Positions 46,887 through 54,949 of a stretch of DNA of 64,000 bases are shown in pieces. A program made the position numbers and the translations under genes. The DNA is from Candidatus Melainabacteria bacterium. GTDB taxonomy: Bacteria > Cyanobacteriota > Vampirovibrionia > Obscuribacterales > Obscuribacteraceae. Below the pieces are notes generated by a model that did no database searches, was not told the origin of the DNA, and saw only the letters and a list, made by a program, of their open reading frames with translations. The stretch spans positions 1 to 64,000 of the forward strand of contig DAIDIP010000001.1 of the NCBI GenBank assembly GCA_027451745.1. Reading direction: 5' to 3'. The first letter of the stretch is position 1; each line of letters begins with the position of its first letter.

Positions 46887-47327
46887 ATGACATTTTGTAT
46901 GACAGACGAGCTAAAAGAAAAATTTCAAGTGCTTGCAATCGAAAGAACAAGCCCATTTTGTTATGGCTGCTATAAGGTTGTTGGTAATGTAGGGGATGAT
47001 TCTGGATTATGCACCGGATGTGGTAGTGACGATCTTATGCGTCATCTTGACGGCGTAGGTGTCGAATATGGCTCAGAATGGGTGATAGAAAACTTAATTG
47101 ATGAAGAGTCAGAAAGCATAAATCAAGATGATATTTACGACGACATGCTAGATGACTGCTATGAGTCCGTTAAAATTGGCACCCTTGAATATTCAGTGTC
47201 ACACGTGCTTAAGTGCGTTGATCAAGTTGCCTATGATATTGGCAAACACGAATATTTTGATAGCCTGGTTGAAGATGGCGTTTATATAGAATTGAATGGT
47301 GAGTATTACGTGCCGGATATTGAATAA
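46887..47327 (+). CDS. Conserved island/plasmid-type protein with zinc-finger motif
   Basis: A 146-residue acidic protein. The N-terminal part has CYGCYKV ... CTGCGSDDLMRHLDGVGVEYG, a CxxC...CxxC zinc finger followed by a block I associate with uncharacterised proteins of proteobacterial plasmids and ICEs. The rest is rich in Asp and Glu (DDIYDDMLDDC). Its charge recalls DNA-mimic antirestriction proteins, but I cannot assign it. The ATG at 46887 has AGGAGG 8 nt upstream; a TTG six bases earlier would leave only 2 nt. It is followed at about 190 bp by a terminator. Confidence 0.65.
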   Translation: MTFCMTDELKEKFQVLAIERTSPFCYGCYKVVGNVGDDSGLCTGCGSDDLMRHLDGVGVEYGSEWVIENLIDEESESINQDDIYDDMLDDCYESVKIGTLEYSVSHVLKCVDQVAYDIGKHEYFDSLVEDGVYIELNGEYYVPDIE

Positions 47328-48060
47328 AGAAAACTATTGTTGCCGGCAGCTAATTAGTTTCCGGCAACATCATGATATAGACCAAGAAATATTTACTCAA
47401 CCTATTGATCGCGGCATTATCAGTCTTAGCAAGGCTCAAGATAACTGCGCTGGGGGATGTGTAGATGGAGCAGAAGATCGATAATCTGAAATAGGTGCAT
47501 AAATGATCAGCGACAATTAAAACGATTCGTCGTTTTTCATCAAACTAGCTGATGGTTCCCGGTCTGTCCGGGGCACAAAAGAGTCAGTCCAAATTGAGGC
47601 GATTGACCGTGAGTTTTTTTGACATGTTTGCTAATATTTAAGCAAAAACGTGTACTAGAAGATTCCACCAGCGGTAGGTTCAGCCCCGCATTCAGAAATT
47701 GAATCAGCTTACTGCAACATGCGTGCCTGCCTAATTCGGGATAATTGAGCAGCCATAACACAACCAGAAGATCGCCAGAACGATCTTTGAAATCTTTATT
47801 CTTAATCCACCCACAAAGTAAAGTGTTTTTTCAGGGATTTTATTTTCCAATCATATTTAATCTCGTTTCACGTCGATGTCACGGGATTGCCACGCTCAAC
47901 ATAGTACCTTCATGTTTGTCTCCCGCCGAAGCCAAATTCTGAAGCAACCACTTACTAAAGACAGTCTACCTTGAAGTGGCAATTGTCTCGGCTAGCGGCT
48001 TGAATTACGGTAACTCAATCTGAAGATCTCGTTGCCTTTTTTGCAATGATAGGAGTATTT
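47328..48060. other. 733-bp gap without a supported gene
   Basis: It contains the terminator at 47517-47540 and a second perfect hairpin, CCCGG-TCTGT-CCGGG (47558-47572), with no T run. The short open frames here have no ribosome-binding site or protein-like composition. The last 10 bp hold the AGGAG of the next gene. Confidence 0.5.
47517..47540. terminator. Bidirectional intrinsic terminator
   Basis: AAAACGA (47519-47525) and TCGTTTT (47530-47536) pair perfectly around a TTCG tetraloop, with A and T runs on the two sides. It can work in both directions. Confidence 0.7.
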
Positions 48061-48843
48061 ATGGCTCAGTTCACCCTTAATTTTGCTCATCACGCTGGTG
48101 AAATACAATTAGAAAAGACTGCATTTAGCCTATCGCCGGAAATAGAATACATTACTGTACGTGGTAAGACACCCGGCGCCTACAGAGGTGCAGGCTGTTT
48201 CCAATGGACGCCCGCGGTAAAAGCCATGTGCGTTCTATTCATTCAAGCTCTCGCTCGTAGCTTTGACGATGCTTATATCCCCGAGCCAACACTCTTCGGT
48301 GGACGCGGATCACTTGCTGCCTCGATCGATTATGCAATAGATAAAGGACCGCTATGGTTATGCGACATGTTTGGACTAGATATGTCAGGCAGGACAAATT
48401 TGCGATCGCTCATTTTAAGAACTAATTCGGGTAATAAACGTCCGGGTCCGGTATGCCTGAGTCTCAATGAATCGATTCTATCTCCTGAAAATATAACAGT
48501 AGTGGTTAATGCGATGCCAATTCATCGCAAGATACTTTTGCAAGCGATCATTGACATTCTCACGAATGAATCGCTTGAATTTATCGGGCCACCACCGCTA
48601 GAGTCAGGTGATTCGTCAATATCGCTTACGAAACAAATAACTGAAGCAAAGAAGCGCCTTCTTACGAATTTATCACTCGGATTCATCGAACCACCACCGC
48701 TAGAGTCAGGTGAATCGTCGATATCGCTTACAGAGCAACCAACTGAAGACAAAGCAAAGAAGAGCCTGATGTCTGCAATTTCAGCTATGAATCCTGATCC
48801 CGCTCCAGTGCTTATAAAAACAACAACCTTGGAAATGGTTTGA
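48061..48843 (+). CDS. Hypothetical protein with internal tandem duplication
   Basis: A 260-residue protein I do not recognise. Residues 1-160 look globular (FSLSPEIEYITVRGKTPGAY, VKAMCVLFIQALARSFDD) and there is no signal peptide. From about residue 165 a unit of 34-36 residues with the core PPPLESGxSSISLTxQ occurs twice in tandem, and the DNA of the two copies (about 48562-48663 and 48664-48770) is still closely similar, so the duplication is young. The ATG at 48061 has AGGAG 5 nt upstream; an ATG 15 bp earlier precedes that site. The gene converges with traM. Confidence 0.55.
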   Translation: MAQFTLNFAHHAGEIQLEKTAFSLSPEIEYITVRGKTPGAYRGAGCFQWTPAVKAMCVLFIQALARSFDDAYIPEPTLFGGRGSLAASIDYAIDKGPLWLCDMFGLDMSGRTNLRSLILRTNSGNKRPGPVCLSLNESILSPENITVVVNAMPIHRKILLQAIIDILTNESLEFIGPPPLESGDSSISLTKQITEAKKRLLTNLSLGFIEPPPLESGESSISLTEQPTEDKAKKSLMSAISAMNPDPAPVLIKTTTLEMV

Positions 48844-48880
48844 AATCATTCCGTCGCTTTTTTACGATCAGACCATCTCA

Positions 48881-49342
48881 TCAAAAAGGGAATGGCATTA
48901 TGCGATGGCAGATTGTGAATAATACATTCCCCAGGTATGAGCCAATAGTAAGGCACGCATACATCACTATAAGACCTATATTTACCCATGTACACCAGGA
49001 AGTCTGCCGAATTTTTGTCTCAGTTTCCGCAGCAGTTGTTTGTAGGCGTTCTTCCCAACGATGAGCGGCAACATCCAATTGTTTCTCAATTCTATCTCCT
49101 GCTTCTGAAATTAAGTTTTTTGCAATAGCTTCGGCATTTTGAACTTGCTGCTCTGAAGCTGCGGTCATTTGATAAAGTGTTTCATCTAGGCTTTGGCGCA
49201 TGAGATGAACATAGCTATCTAGTGCAATCTTGTTGAGGATAATCCCAACATACATGGGATCATCTTTTTGAACCTGCTGCTCGAATGGCAGTTGCCGATT
49301 GGTCTCGGTTAGCAATTTGTCAATATCAATTGTTTTATCCAT
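48881..49342 (-). CDS. traM: TraM-like conjugal transfer protein
   Basis: A 153-residue protein: a soluble N-terminal part (DDPMYVGIILNKIALD), a long coiled coil (about 55-110) and one membrane helix near the C-terminus (about 115-142, WVNIGLIVMYACLTIGSYLG). This is the build of the TraM proteins that follow TraK and TraL in IncP-like transfer regions; the precise role is not known. The ATG overlaps the traL stop by 1 nt. Identification rests mainly on context and architecture. Confidence 0.6.
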   Translation of the reverse strand: MDKTIDIDKLLTETNRQLPFEQQVQKDDPMYVGIILNKIALDSYVHLMRQSLDETLYQMTAASEQQVQNAEAIAKNLISEAGDRIEKQLDVAAHRWEERLQTTAAETETKIRQTSWCTWVNIGLIVMYACLTIGSYLGNVLFTICHRIMPFPF

Positions 49343-50169
49343 TAAATCGCAATAGCTAACTGCTCATAAATGCTTCTTTGCACAATTTTGATGCGCTGTT
49401 TTGACATCAGTTGGAAAGTTTCGCTTTTCAAGGCTTCATCAAAAGTAAGCCGACGTTTCAGCATGGTGGCAATATCCTTGCCATAGGTATTGTCGGTGCG
49501 TTTGGGAAGCCGGACGATGCCGGTTACACGATGCTTGTTGTCCAAATAGGCTCTCATCTCTTCAAAGAATTTGCCTTCGGACTCGATAGGTCCAAGGTGT
49601 TCATTTAGCCACACGACAACCTGAACACCGACGGGCAGTTGTGACGTAAGGGTTACAAAATCACTTACAGTATTATCCTGTGCCAATCCGCCTGCAATGA
49701 CTGAATGGACGATCACTTGCTTGCCGGCATCCTGGATGGTATTAAAGGCCTCGTTATCAATTAGGTAAGAGGACATAGGGACGTAAGAAGTGGCGCCATT
49801 ATCAACAACGACGTTGGAATCAGCTTCCAGAATCTGCTCCATCATGTCGTCAAAGCGGCGCTCGTTAATCATGTTGTTTTCTTCCAGCAGGACGATTGAA
49901 CGCACACCCAGAGATGGGAAGCTGGAAAATGTTGCATTGATAGGATCGGTATCCAAGCATAATACATGAGGGTCTTGCTGTTTAACAAATTGAGCAATGA
50001 TGGTAGACACGAAGCTCTTACCGATGCCACCTTTGCCTTGAAGAATAAAATGAACATTCCTTGTCGATTCAGCCTTTCTGTCTGCTGAATCAATAAAGTA
50101 GTTTTGGGTCTGGGAGTCTTGGTCCGGGTTTGAATTTGGCTGGACTTCCAGGAGCACTTGGTTTTTCAT
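49342..50169 (-). CDS. traL: TraL-like ParA-type ATPase of conjugal transfer
   Basis: A MinD/ParA-type P-loop ATPase, 275 residues from the ATG at 50169. The deviant Walker A is FILQGKGGIGKSFVST, followed by VLCLDTDPINATFSSF and VVDNGATSYVPMSSYLI. The later block VVWLNEHLGPIESEGKFFEEM is characteristic of the TraL group. In RP4-type systems TraL lies between TraK and TraM and helps transfer in an undefined way. The frame is open further to 50229, and no start has a good ribosome-binding site. The gene overlaps traK by about 80 bp, which suggests coupling. Confidence 0.75.
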   Translation of the reverse strand: MKNQVLLEVQPNSNPDQDSQTQNYFIDSADRKAESTRNVHFILQGKGGIGKSFVSTIIAQFVKQQDPHVLCLDTDPINATFSSFPSLGVRSIVLLEENNMINERRFDDMMEQILEADSNVVVDNGATSYVPMSSYLIDNEAFNTIQDAGKQVIVHSVIAGGLAQDNTVSDFVTLTSQLPVGVQVVVWLNEHLGPIESEGKFFEEMRAYLDNKHRVTGIVRLPKRTDNTYGKDIATMLKRRLTFDEALKSETFQLMSKQRIKIVQRSIYEQLAIAI

Positions 50170-50473
50170 TTTTTGCTGACTCTCGTTGTATTGGTGACCT
50201 AATGTCTGATGATATTTCAGTTGATGCAATGGATTGTGATGTTGGTTTGTCGTTGCCTCCTCGCCGTTGAGATATAGACGGGAAGTTTTTGCGGACGAGA
50301 AAGGTGAACTGGCTGTAAGAGACTCCGGCTAGTGAGTCTTGTGCCTGCTGATATATGGTGGTCAACGGCCAGTCTGCATCAAGCAGTTCTTTAATAGCCA
50401 AACGATTGGCGCGGAATGCGATGCGTGCCTTTCCCCATGCCGTCCGAGTGGAAGCGACTCTCTCTCTTTCCAA
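50090..50473 (-). CDS. traK: TraK-like oriT-binding protein
   Basis: A 127-residue basic protein. AWGKARIAFRANRLAIKELL and WPLTTIYQQAQDSLAGVSYSQF in the N-terminal half match the TraK pattern of IncP-like systems, where TraK wraps the oriT DNA. The C-terminal half is Pro/Ser/Lys-rich and probably disordered. The start is a TTG at 50473 with GGAGG 5 nt upstream. It reads away from the presumed oriT and is divergent from traJ-traI. Confidence 0.7.
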   Translation of the reverse strand: MERERVASTRTAWGKARIAFRANRLAIKELLDADWPLTTIYQQAQDSLAGVSYSQFTFLVRKNFPSISQRRGGNDKPTSQSIASTEISSDIRSPIQRESAKNEKPSAPGSPAKFKPGPRLPDPKLLY

Positions 50474-50950
50474 AATTGCCTCCGTAATAGAGAAGGTGCG
50501 TAACTTTATGCCGCTATTGTAGCCCTAGGTAATATCAGAACCTTCCAGCCATGGATACAGGAATGGATTCAGAATCCCGCTCCCACTGACTCTCTCCCCA
50601 GTCACTGCCGCACTCCCGGCAACTCCCAGCCGTACCCAGCAATTTCCAGTTTGTCCCAGCGTCCCGCAGCAATTTCCAGTAATGGTCTTGGAAGATTCCA
50701 GCACATCACAGCATCCCCCAGTACATCACAGCAGCTTCCAGCAAGTCACAGCATGTCCGAGAATTGTTGCAATTTGCTGGAAGAATACGTAAGATTTTGT
50801 AGGCAAGATGTGTGCTGTACCGGTACGCGACAAGTCGCCTACCAGTCCGGTCACAATTGCGGCAGAGCTTACTCGCAACTTCGTTTCTCGACGCGCAGTA
50901 TCTTTGGTGGCATAAAGAAACTTTTTTACGCCAGGGAGGAAATTATTAGA
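50474..50950. other. Presumed oriT region between traK and traJ
   Basis: This 477-bp divergent gap occupies the place of oriT in RP4, between traK and traJ-traI. It holds the 10-bp phased array (50545-50757) and, nearer traJ, the inverted repeat GCGAC-AA-GTCGC (50827-50838) beside ACCGGT. I could not find a sequence close to the IncP nick site (YATCCTG), so the exact nick position is open. Confidence 0.6.
50595..50757. repeat. Array of CCAG(C/T)-type words with strict 10-bp period
   Basis: Words of the form (C/A)CAG(C/T) or CCGGC end at 50620, 50630, 50640, 50650, 50660, 50670 and 50680. After a 22-bp break they continue at 50702, 50712, 50722, 50732, 50742 and 50752; CCCCAGT also ends at 50602 and TTCCAGC at 50549. 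The period equals one helical turn and is not a multiple of three, so it is not the result of coding. All words face one side of the helix. Confidence 0.8.
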
Positions 50951-51304
50951 ATGATGATTCGAGGAACCCGCCCACGAAAAAATCGTATTGAAGTTTGGTG
51001 CGATGATGATGAACTCGCAAAAATTAAAGCGAATGCAAAGGACACTAAGCTATCTAACTCTGAATTTCTGCGGAATCTTGGGAAGGGCTATGAGCCCAAA
51101 AGTGCCTTTGATAAAGAGGCGATCAGAGGGCTTGCCAAATTGCACGCTGATCAAGATCGCCTGGGTGCTTTATTGGCACAATGCCTTTCCGAAGGCAAAG
51201 GCGGCAGCTCACCGCTAAAAAATGTAGGACCTCTGTTACAAGAAATTGAAAGCCTACAAACATTCATTGCAAAACTGGTACTGGAACAGGCCCGCAGCTT
51301 ATGA
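50951..51304 (+). CDS. traJ: TraJ/MobC-like relaxosome accessory protein
   Basis: A 117-residue protein of the ribbon-helix-helix type: RIEVWCDDDELAKIKANAKD then KLSNSEFLRNLGKGYEPKS, followed by a helical region (LAKLHADQDRLGALLAQCL). TraJ binds an inverted repeat at oriT and guides the relaxase to its nick site. The ATG at 50951 has GGGAGGA 10 nt upstream. The open frame continues 300 bp further up, but that part is the oriT array. Its stop overlaps the relaxase start as ATGA. Confidence 0.75.
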   Translation: MMIRGTRPRKNRIEVWCDDDELAKIKANAKDTKLSNSEFLRNLGKGYEPKSAFDKEAIRGLAKLHADQDRLGALLAQCLSEGKGGSSPLKNVGPLLQEIESLQTFIAKLVLEQARSL

Positions 51305-53001
51305 TTATTAAAGTCATAGAGCGCAAGACGAGCGAAAAGTCGCGTTTTGACCGACTCGGGCGTTATATATTAAACGCTAAAGAAAACGAGTCTATATTGT
51401 TTGCGCGGACTGCTCGATACGTTATGGATGAGAAAGGAAATGGTGAGAAAGTTGGCTGGTATCGAATCTCAAACTGTCAATCAAATACGCCAGCAGTTGC
51501 AATTGCCGAGGTATTGGCCACTCAAGCTGAAAATCGGCGAGCTAAATCTGACAAGACGTATCATCTGGTTGTTTCCCTACCGCATTGGGAACAATTGAAT
51601 CGAGAGCAAGCGGAAGATATCGAAGATACGATTTGCGCCGGTTTGGGATTTGCTGAGCATCAGCGAATCAGCGCTGTACACGAAGACACAGATCATTTTC
51701 ACTTGCACATTGCCATTAACAAAATCCATCCGAACACATTTAGTTGTGTAGAGCCGTATTACCCTTACTACAAGCTAGATAGCTTAGCGAAAGCTCTGGA
51801 AATTAAGCACGGATTGTACCAAGCTAATCGCATTGGGCAGGGAACACGTTTTCCCAAAGTTGGTGAACTAGAAGCGCACCAGCAAGAAGAGTCTTTTATG
51901 AGTTGGTTAAATGAAAAGCTGGGCGACCAACTCAAGCAAGTGCTGAAAGAAGCCACGGGATGGCAAGACGTGCACGATTTGCTCGCTCCATATGGTGCTG
52001 TGATCAAGCCCAAAGGGGCTGGATTAGTAATAGCCACCGCAGATGGTACTGTTGGGATTAAGGCAAGTTCATTGAATCGGAAACTGTCTTTCAAATCATT
52101 GACTGACCGTTTTGGGATATATAAGCCGTCTCAAAACCAGGGCAAACCGCTCAAGCAATATCAACCGGGCTTGCATAAGTCGCTGGGTATGAATTCTCTG
52201 TATGCGGAGTTTCAAAAGGTTCAGGAAGCCAATCGTCAGGCAAAAACAAAAGCCCTAGCTGACTTGCGCTCTAAGCATAACGAGTACCGAATCGAGCTGA
52301 GAGACTGGTATCGACAACGGCGTAATTCGATGAAAATAAACACAAACTTGGACAAAAAATCAAAGAGAACCATCTATCACGAGCTTTCCCAGGAGATGAA
52401 AACAGACTTTGCCGAATTGAAACAGCGTGAACAGGAACAAAATAAGGTAATTCGAGAACAACTACATTCGCAGACGTGGGACCATTATTTAACCAGTCGC
52501 GCTGAAGAAGGTCATGCGGAGGCATTGCACATTCTAAGGCGGCGGAAAAACTACAGACGGCAGATCGCTCAAACATTGCTGACCATTGAAAGTTTTGAGG
52601 ATGCAAAGGATGTTATAAAAACTCAATTTAAGCCGACCGTTTTCAAAAATGGCAAAGTTATCTACCGAACACAGGACGGCGGTGTAGTTGCCGATGAGGC
52701 GACTGCAATTACCGTGCCAGAAGTAACAGAACTATCGACTTTATTGGCCCTATCATTGGCAGAAGAGCGGTTTCATGGACGGCCAATTGTTGTAGAAGGT
52801 TCGCTTGAATTCAAGCTCCTAATTGCAAAACTCTCTGCTATCGAAGGATTGTCCATCCGTTTTGCTGATCCGGCGCTGGAAGACAAAAAAGAACGACATA
52901 CTAGAGCAAATGACTTGAATCCAAAAAGACTCAAGGAAGGTATTGTGGCAACGGGCAAGCAACCGGTACACGATGCGAAGCAAAATTACCATAATCGATA
53001 A
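51301..53001 (+). CDS. traI: MOBP (TraI-like) conjugative relaxase
   Basis: Nicks oriT and pilots the strand into the recipient. A 566-residue protein; motif I has Y22 (LGRYILN), the same position as the catalytic Tyr of RP4 TraI, followed by GWYRISNC. Motif III is H127EDTDHFHLHIAIN with the His cluster H127, H132, H134. The middle is helical and basic (about 300-440). The last part (about 470-545, VVADEATAITVP to GSLEFKLLIAKLS) is an LPD7-type domain often found behind relaxases. The helicase/primase parts of larger TraI proteins are absent. Confidence 0.9.
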   Translation: MIIKVIERKTSEKSRFDRLGRYILNAKENESILFARTARYVMDEKGNGEKVGWYRISNCQSNTPAVAIAEVLATQAENRRAKSDKTYHLVVSLPHWEQLNREQAEDIEDTICAGLGFAEHQRISAVHEDTDHFHLHIAINKIHPNTFSCVEPYYPYYKLDSLAKALEIKHGLYQANRIGQGTRFPKVGELEAHQQEESFMSWLNEKLGDQLKQVLKEATGWQDVHDLLAPYGAVIKPKGAGLVIATADGTVGIKASSLNRKLSFKSLTDRFGIYKPSQNQGKPLKQYQPGLHKSLGMNSLYAEFQKVQEANRQAKTKALADLRSKHNEYRIELRDWYRQRRNSMKINTNLDKKSKRTIYHELSQEMKTDFAELKQREQEQNKVIREQLHSQTWDHYLTSRAEEGHAEALHILRRRKNYRRQIAQTLLTIESFEDAKDVIKTQFKPTVFKNGKVIYRTQDGGVVADEATAITVPEVTELSTLLALSLAEERFHGRPIVVEGSLEFKLLIAKLSAIEGLSIRFADPALEDKKERHTRANDLNPKRLKEGIVATGKQPVHDAKQNYHNR

Positions 53002-53427
53002 TCAATGCATTCCTTTTCTAAAGCATGCCAAGTATTTGCCGACCGTCTATACTGAATCCTTATTAAGAAAAGCAAATAGCCTGACAGTTACTATGGAGTT
53101 AGAATTGGGATCGAAATAATGCTTTGCTGCGCTGGAAGCTGAAAAAGCAGACTCGCTAAAACAATCTTGGTGGAAAAAATTATTCAATAGGTAAAATGCG
53201 CGAAATCGCTGTTCCCGCATTAAAATCACTCAAATCAACATCTTATTTTTTTACAACGGTTTTTTGGATAGGGGTCAATTCTCTTATGCAATTCCCGCGC
53301 GTGATAAATCTATTAAAGCTTTTGGCTTACTCAACTGTATAAATATCAATCTTACGAATCGAGACAGCTAGCTCTTCGACCTGTTGATTAGTTTTTTGAT
53401 CATCAATAGACACTGGCGCAGAAGTTT
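53002..53427. other. Gap after the relaxase, with a coding-like tail
   Basis: The last 100 bp (53327-53430, minus) read as coding-like sequence, LKTSAPVSIDDQKTNQQVEE to a TAA at 53327. It is in another frame than the secreted-protein gene that ends at 53428 and may be its shifted 3' end. The rest (53002-53326) has no gene or terminator I can support. Confidence 0.35.
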
Positions 53428-53868
53428 TCAACGAGCATTGCTTGATACTGGGTGAATTTTATTATCAATTGGTGGCGAATTATTAGGGTCGTATGGTCGG
53501 GATATCGAGTAGGGATTACCAGCCTCTTTAGGAATTGGTCTAACTAACTCAGCTTGGACTTTTCTCTGAATGTGACCTTTAAGTGCTATGGGTTGAGAGC
53601 GTTTAACGCATTTCTTAATACAATGAGTCGTGTGAAGTTCTTTCCCGCAGCTATGATGAATGTCACCAGTTTGCGCCGTAGTTTGCCGAGGATTTCTTTT
53701 AGCCCATTCGGGGGTCGGACTACTAGGACCTCCTTGCAAAGGCATAGTATCTGTTCCTACAGGCATAGGTCCAGCCAAACTGGGTATCAGAAACAAGACG
53801 CTTAGTCCGAATAGACTAATAACTGAAATGGAACTGCGCAATCGATAGAAACAATTCTCGGAAAACAT
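53428..53868 (-). CDS. Secreted protein with one H-x-C-x-K-x2-H-x3-C-x-K-x-C motif
   Basis: A 146-residue protein with a signal peptide (hydrophobic core about 14-30, probable cleavage after SLA). Around residues 70-92 it has the motif IHHSCGKELHTTHCIKKCVK, which also occurs twice in the protein at 53969. The rest is Pro-rich and probably extended. Closely set Cys, His and Lys in an exported protein downstream of a metal-efflux operon suggest metal binding, but that is inference. The gene may be frameshifted near its end (see 53327-53430). It is last in the minus-strand group. Confidence 0.6.
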   Translation of the reverse strand: MFSENCFYRLRSSISVISLFGLSVLFLIPSLAGPMPVGTDTMPLQGGPSSPTPEWAKRNPRQTTAQTGDIHHSCGKELHTTHCIKKCVKRSQPIALKGHIQRKVQAELVRPIPKEAGNPYSISRPYDPNNSPPIDNKIHPVSSNAR

Positions 53869-53968
53869 TTTTTACGCTCCATTTATATTTCTAACAGGGG
53901 CACGAGTAATTATCTGCTGAATCGGACACCATAATATAGTAGGCATTATCCCTTGGTATCTATGCATT

Positions 53969-54445
53969 CTACCTAGCTGGATTAGTCTTATTAATAATAG
54001 TTGCCTTTACCCGCTTTTTGCTATAAATTTCGTCCAACATTGTGTTTTCCGCTTGTTTATCGCGAACTGGGAACCCCTGACCTCCTCTTACATGCCATAT
54101 TGGCGGTGGTCCTGTGGGCTTAACTTCCGTTGTATTTATAACGCATTTTTTTACGCAATGAACATTATGCACATCTTTTCCACATTTATGAATTACACCA
54201 GGGGTGTCCACCGTATTCAGATTTTTTGCACAACGTTTTACGCAAGCCGCAGTATGGAGATTTTTGTTGCAGTTGTGTGCTATGCCTGGTGTTTGAGCGG
54301 TCGTGACGGTAGGATCGGGTACAACGTAAGCACCGTCATGCATCCCACCTCCTGCCCTAGCTGCCAAAGGCAGACTGAGTAGAGACAACACAGCCCATAG
54401 GAACCATGATTGTTTCAGTTCTCTTCCGCGAAAACAATGTCGCAT
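53969..54445 (-). CDS. Secreted protein with two Cys/His motif repeats
   Basis: A 158-residue exported protein: signal peptide about 10-32 ending in ARA, then a short linker and two copies of the motif, IAHNCNKNLHTAACVKRC and VIHKCGKDVHNVHCVKKC (about residues 53-75 and 85-107). The tail is basic. The shared core H-x-C-x-K-x2-H-x3-C-[VI]-K-[KR]-C is kept in all three copies of the two neighbouring genes. I know no family with this motif. Expression with the upstream efflux operon is likely from strand and spacing. Confidence 0.6.
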   Translation of the reverse strand: MRHCFRGRELKQSWFLWAVLSLLSLPLAARAGGGMHDGAYVVPDPTVTTAQTPGIAHNCNKNLHTAACVKRCAKNLNTVDTPGVIHKCGKDVHNVHCVKKCVINTTEVKPTGPPPIWHVRGGQGFPVRDKQAENTMLDEIYSKKRVKATIINKTNPAR

Positions 54446-54525
54446 AAGCAGCTCCTTCTCGATTAAAAATCAGTAACCGTTTTCCCACTGTAACCGCTCG
54501 TGATATCTGAGCATTTCTTGAAACA

Positions 54526-54933
54526 TCAATTTGCCTTGCTACGTTCAGCTTTTATACTGTGAATGCGAATGACTTTGCTTGCTTTATCAATTTGCCCTAC
54601 TACAACAACAGACCGCCCGGCGAACGGTTTCGCTTCGTTTTCATTGACAAAACCGTATACCTCGTTAGTCTTCCTTTCGACTAGGACAAGCTTCATGCCT
54701 TGTTGCTCGCATTTGTGAACACAGTCCGCTTCATTTTTTCCATACTGGCCACTTTTAATCATTGCACCATGATCCAGCTTGCACAGGCTGTCACTGACTA
54801 CACCATGGATATCAACGAGAATCGGAACCATTTTGCTGCTTGCTTTTTCTTCCTGGGCGAAAGATAGGTTGCTTGCTGCCATACAAGTCATTATTACTGC
54901 CAACAGGACTAAGCTTATTATCTTTTTTATCAT
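54526..54933 (-). CDS. Secreted DUF5818-like small protein
   Basis: A 135-residue exported protein; the signal peptide is residues 2-25 (IISLVLLAVIMTCMAASNLS, then FA). The mature part has GVVSDSLCKLDHGAM, NEADCVHKCEQQGMKLVLV and a small beta domain KPFAGRSVVVVGQID. This matches the pattern SDSxCxxxH...DCxxxCxxxG of small periplasmic proteins of the DUF5818 type, function unknown. The ATG at 54933 is chosen (AAGGAA upstream); the open frame extends 57 bp further but without a signal-peptide start. It begins 16 bp after the TolC-like gene. Confidence 0.65.
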   Translation of the reverse strand: MIKKIISLVLLAVIMTCMAASNLSFAQEEKASSKMVPILVDIHGVVSDSLCKLDHGAMIKSGQYGKNEADCVHKCEQQGMKLVLVERKTNEVYGFVNENEAKPFAGRSVVVVGQIDKASKVIRIHSIKAERSKAN

Positions 54934-54949
54934 TATGGTTTTTTCCTTT

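Noticed and set aside
47553-47576. Hairpin CCCGG-TCTGT-CCGGG as a second oriT or terminator
   Set aside because: There is no T run for a terminator and no transfer gene next to it, and the presumed oriT is better placed at 50474-50950.
47296-47942. Three short frames in the 47328-48060 gap
   Set aside because: No ribosome-binding site, mixed composition, and one overlaps a strong terminator hairpin.
50595-50757. Phased array as a CRISPR array
   Set aside because: Units are 10 bp with no conserved longer repeat and no unique spacers, and no cas genes are near.
50651-50950. N-terminal 100-codon extension of the TraJ-like protein
   Set aside because: It lies over the 10-bp array, has a composition dictated by the repeats, and a good ribosome-binding site directly precedes the ATG at 50951.
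53047-53229. 60-residue minus-strand frame after the relaxase
   Set aside because: No ribosome-binding site or recognisable pattern; rich in Phe, Ser and Ala as expected by chance.
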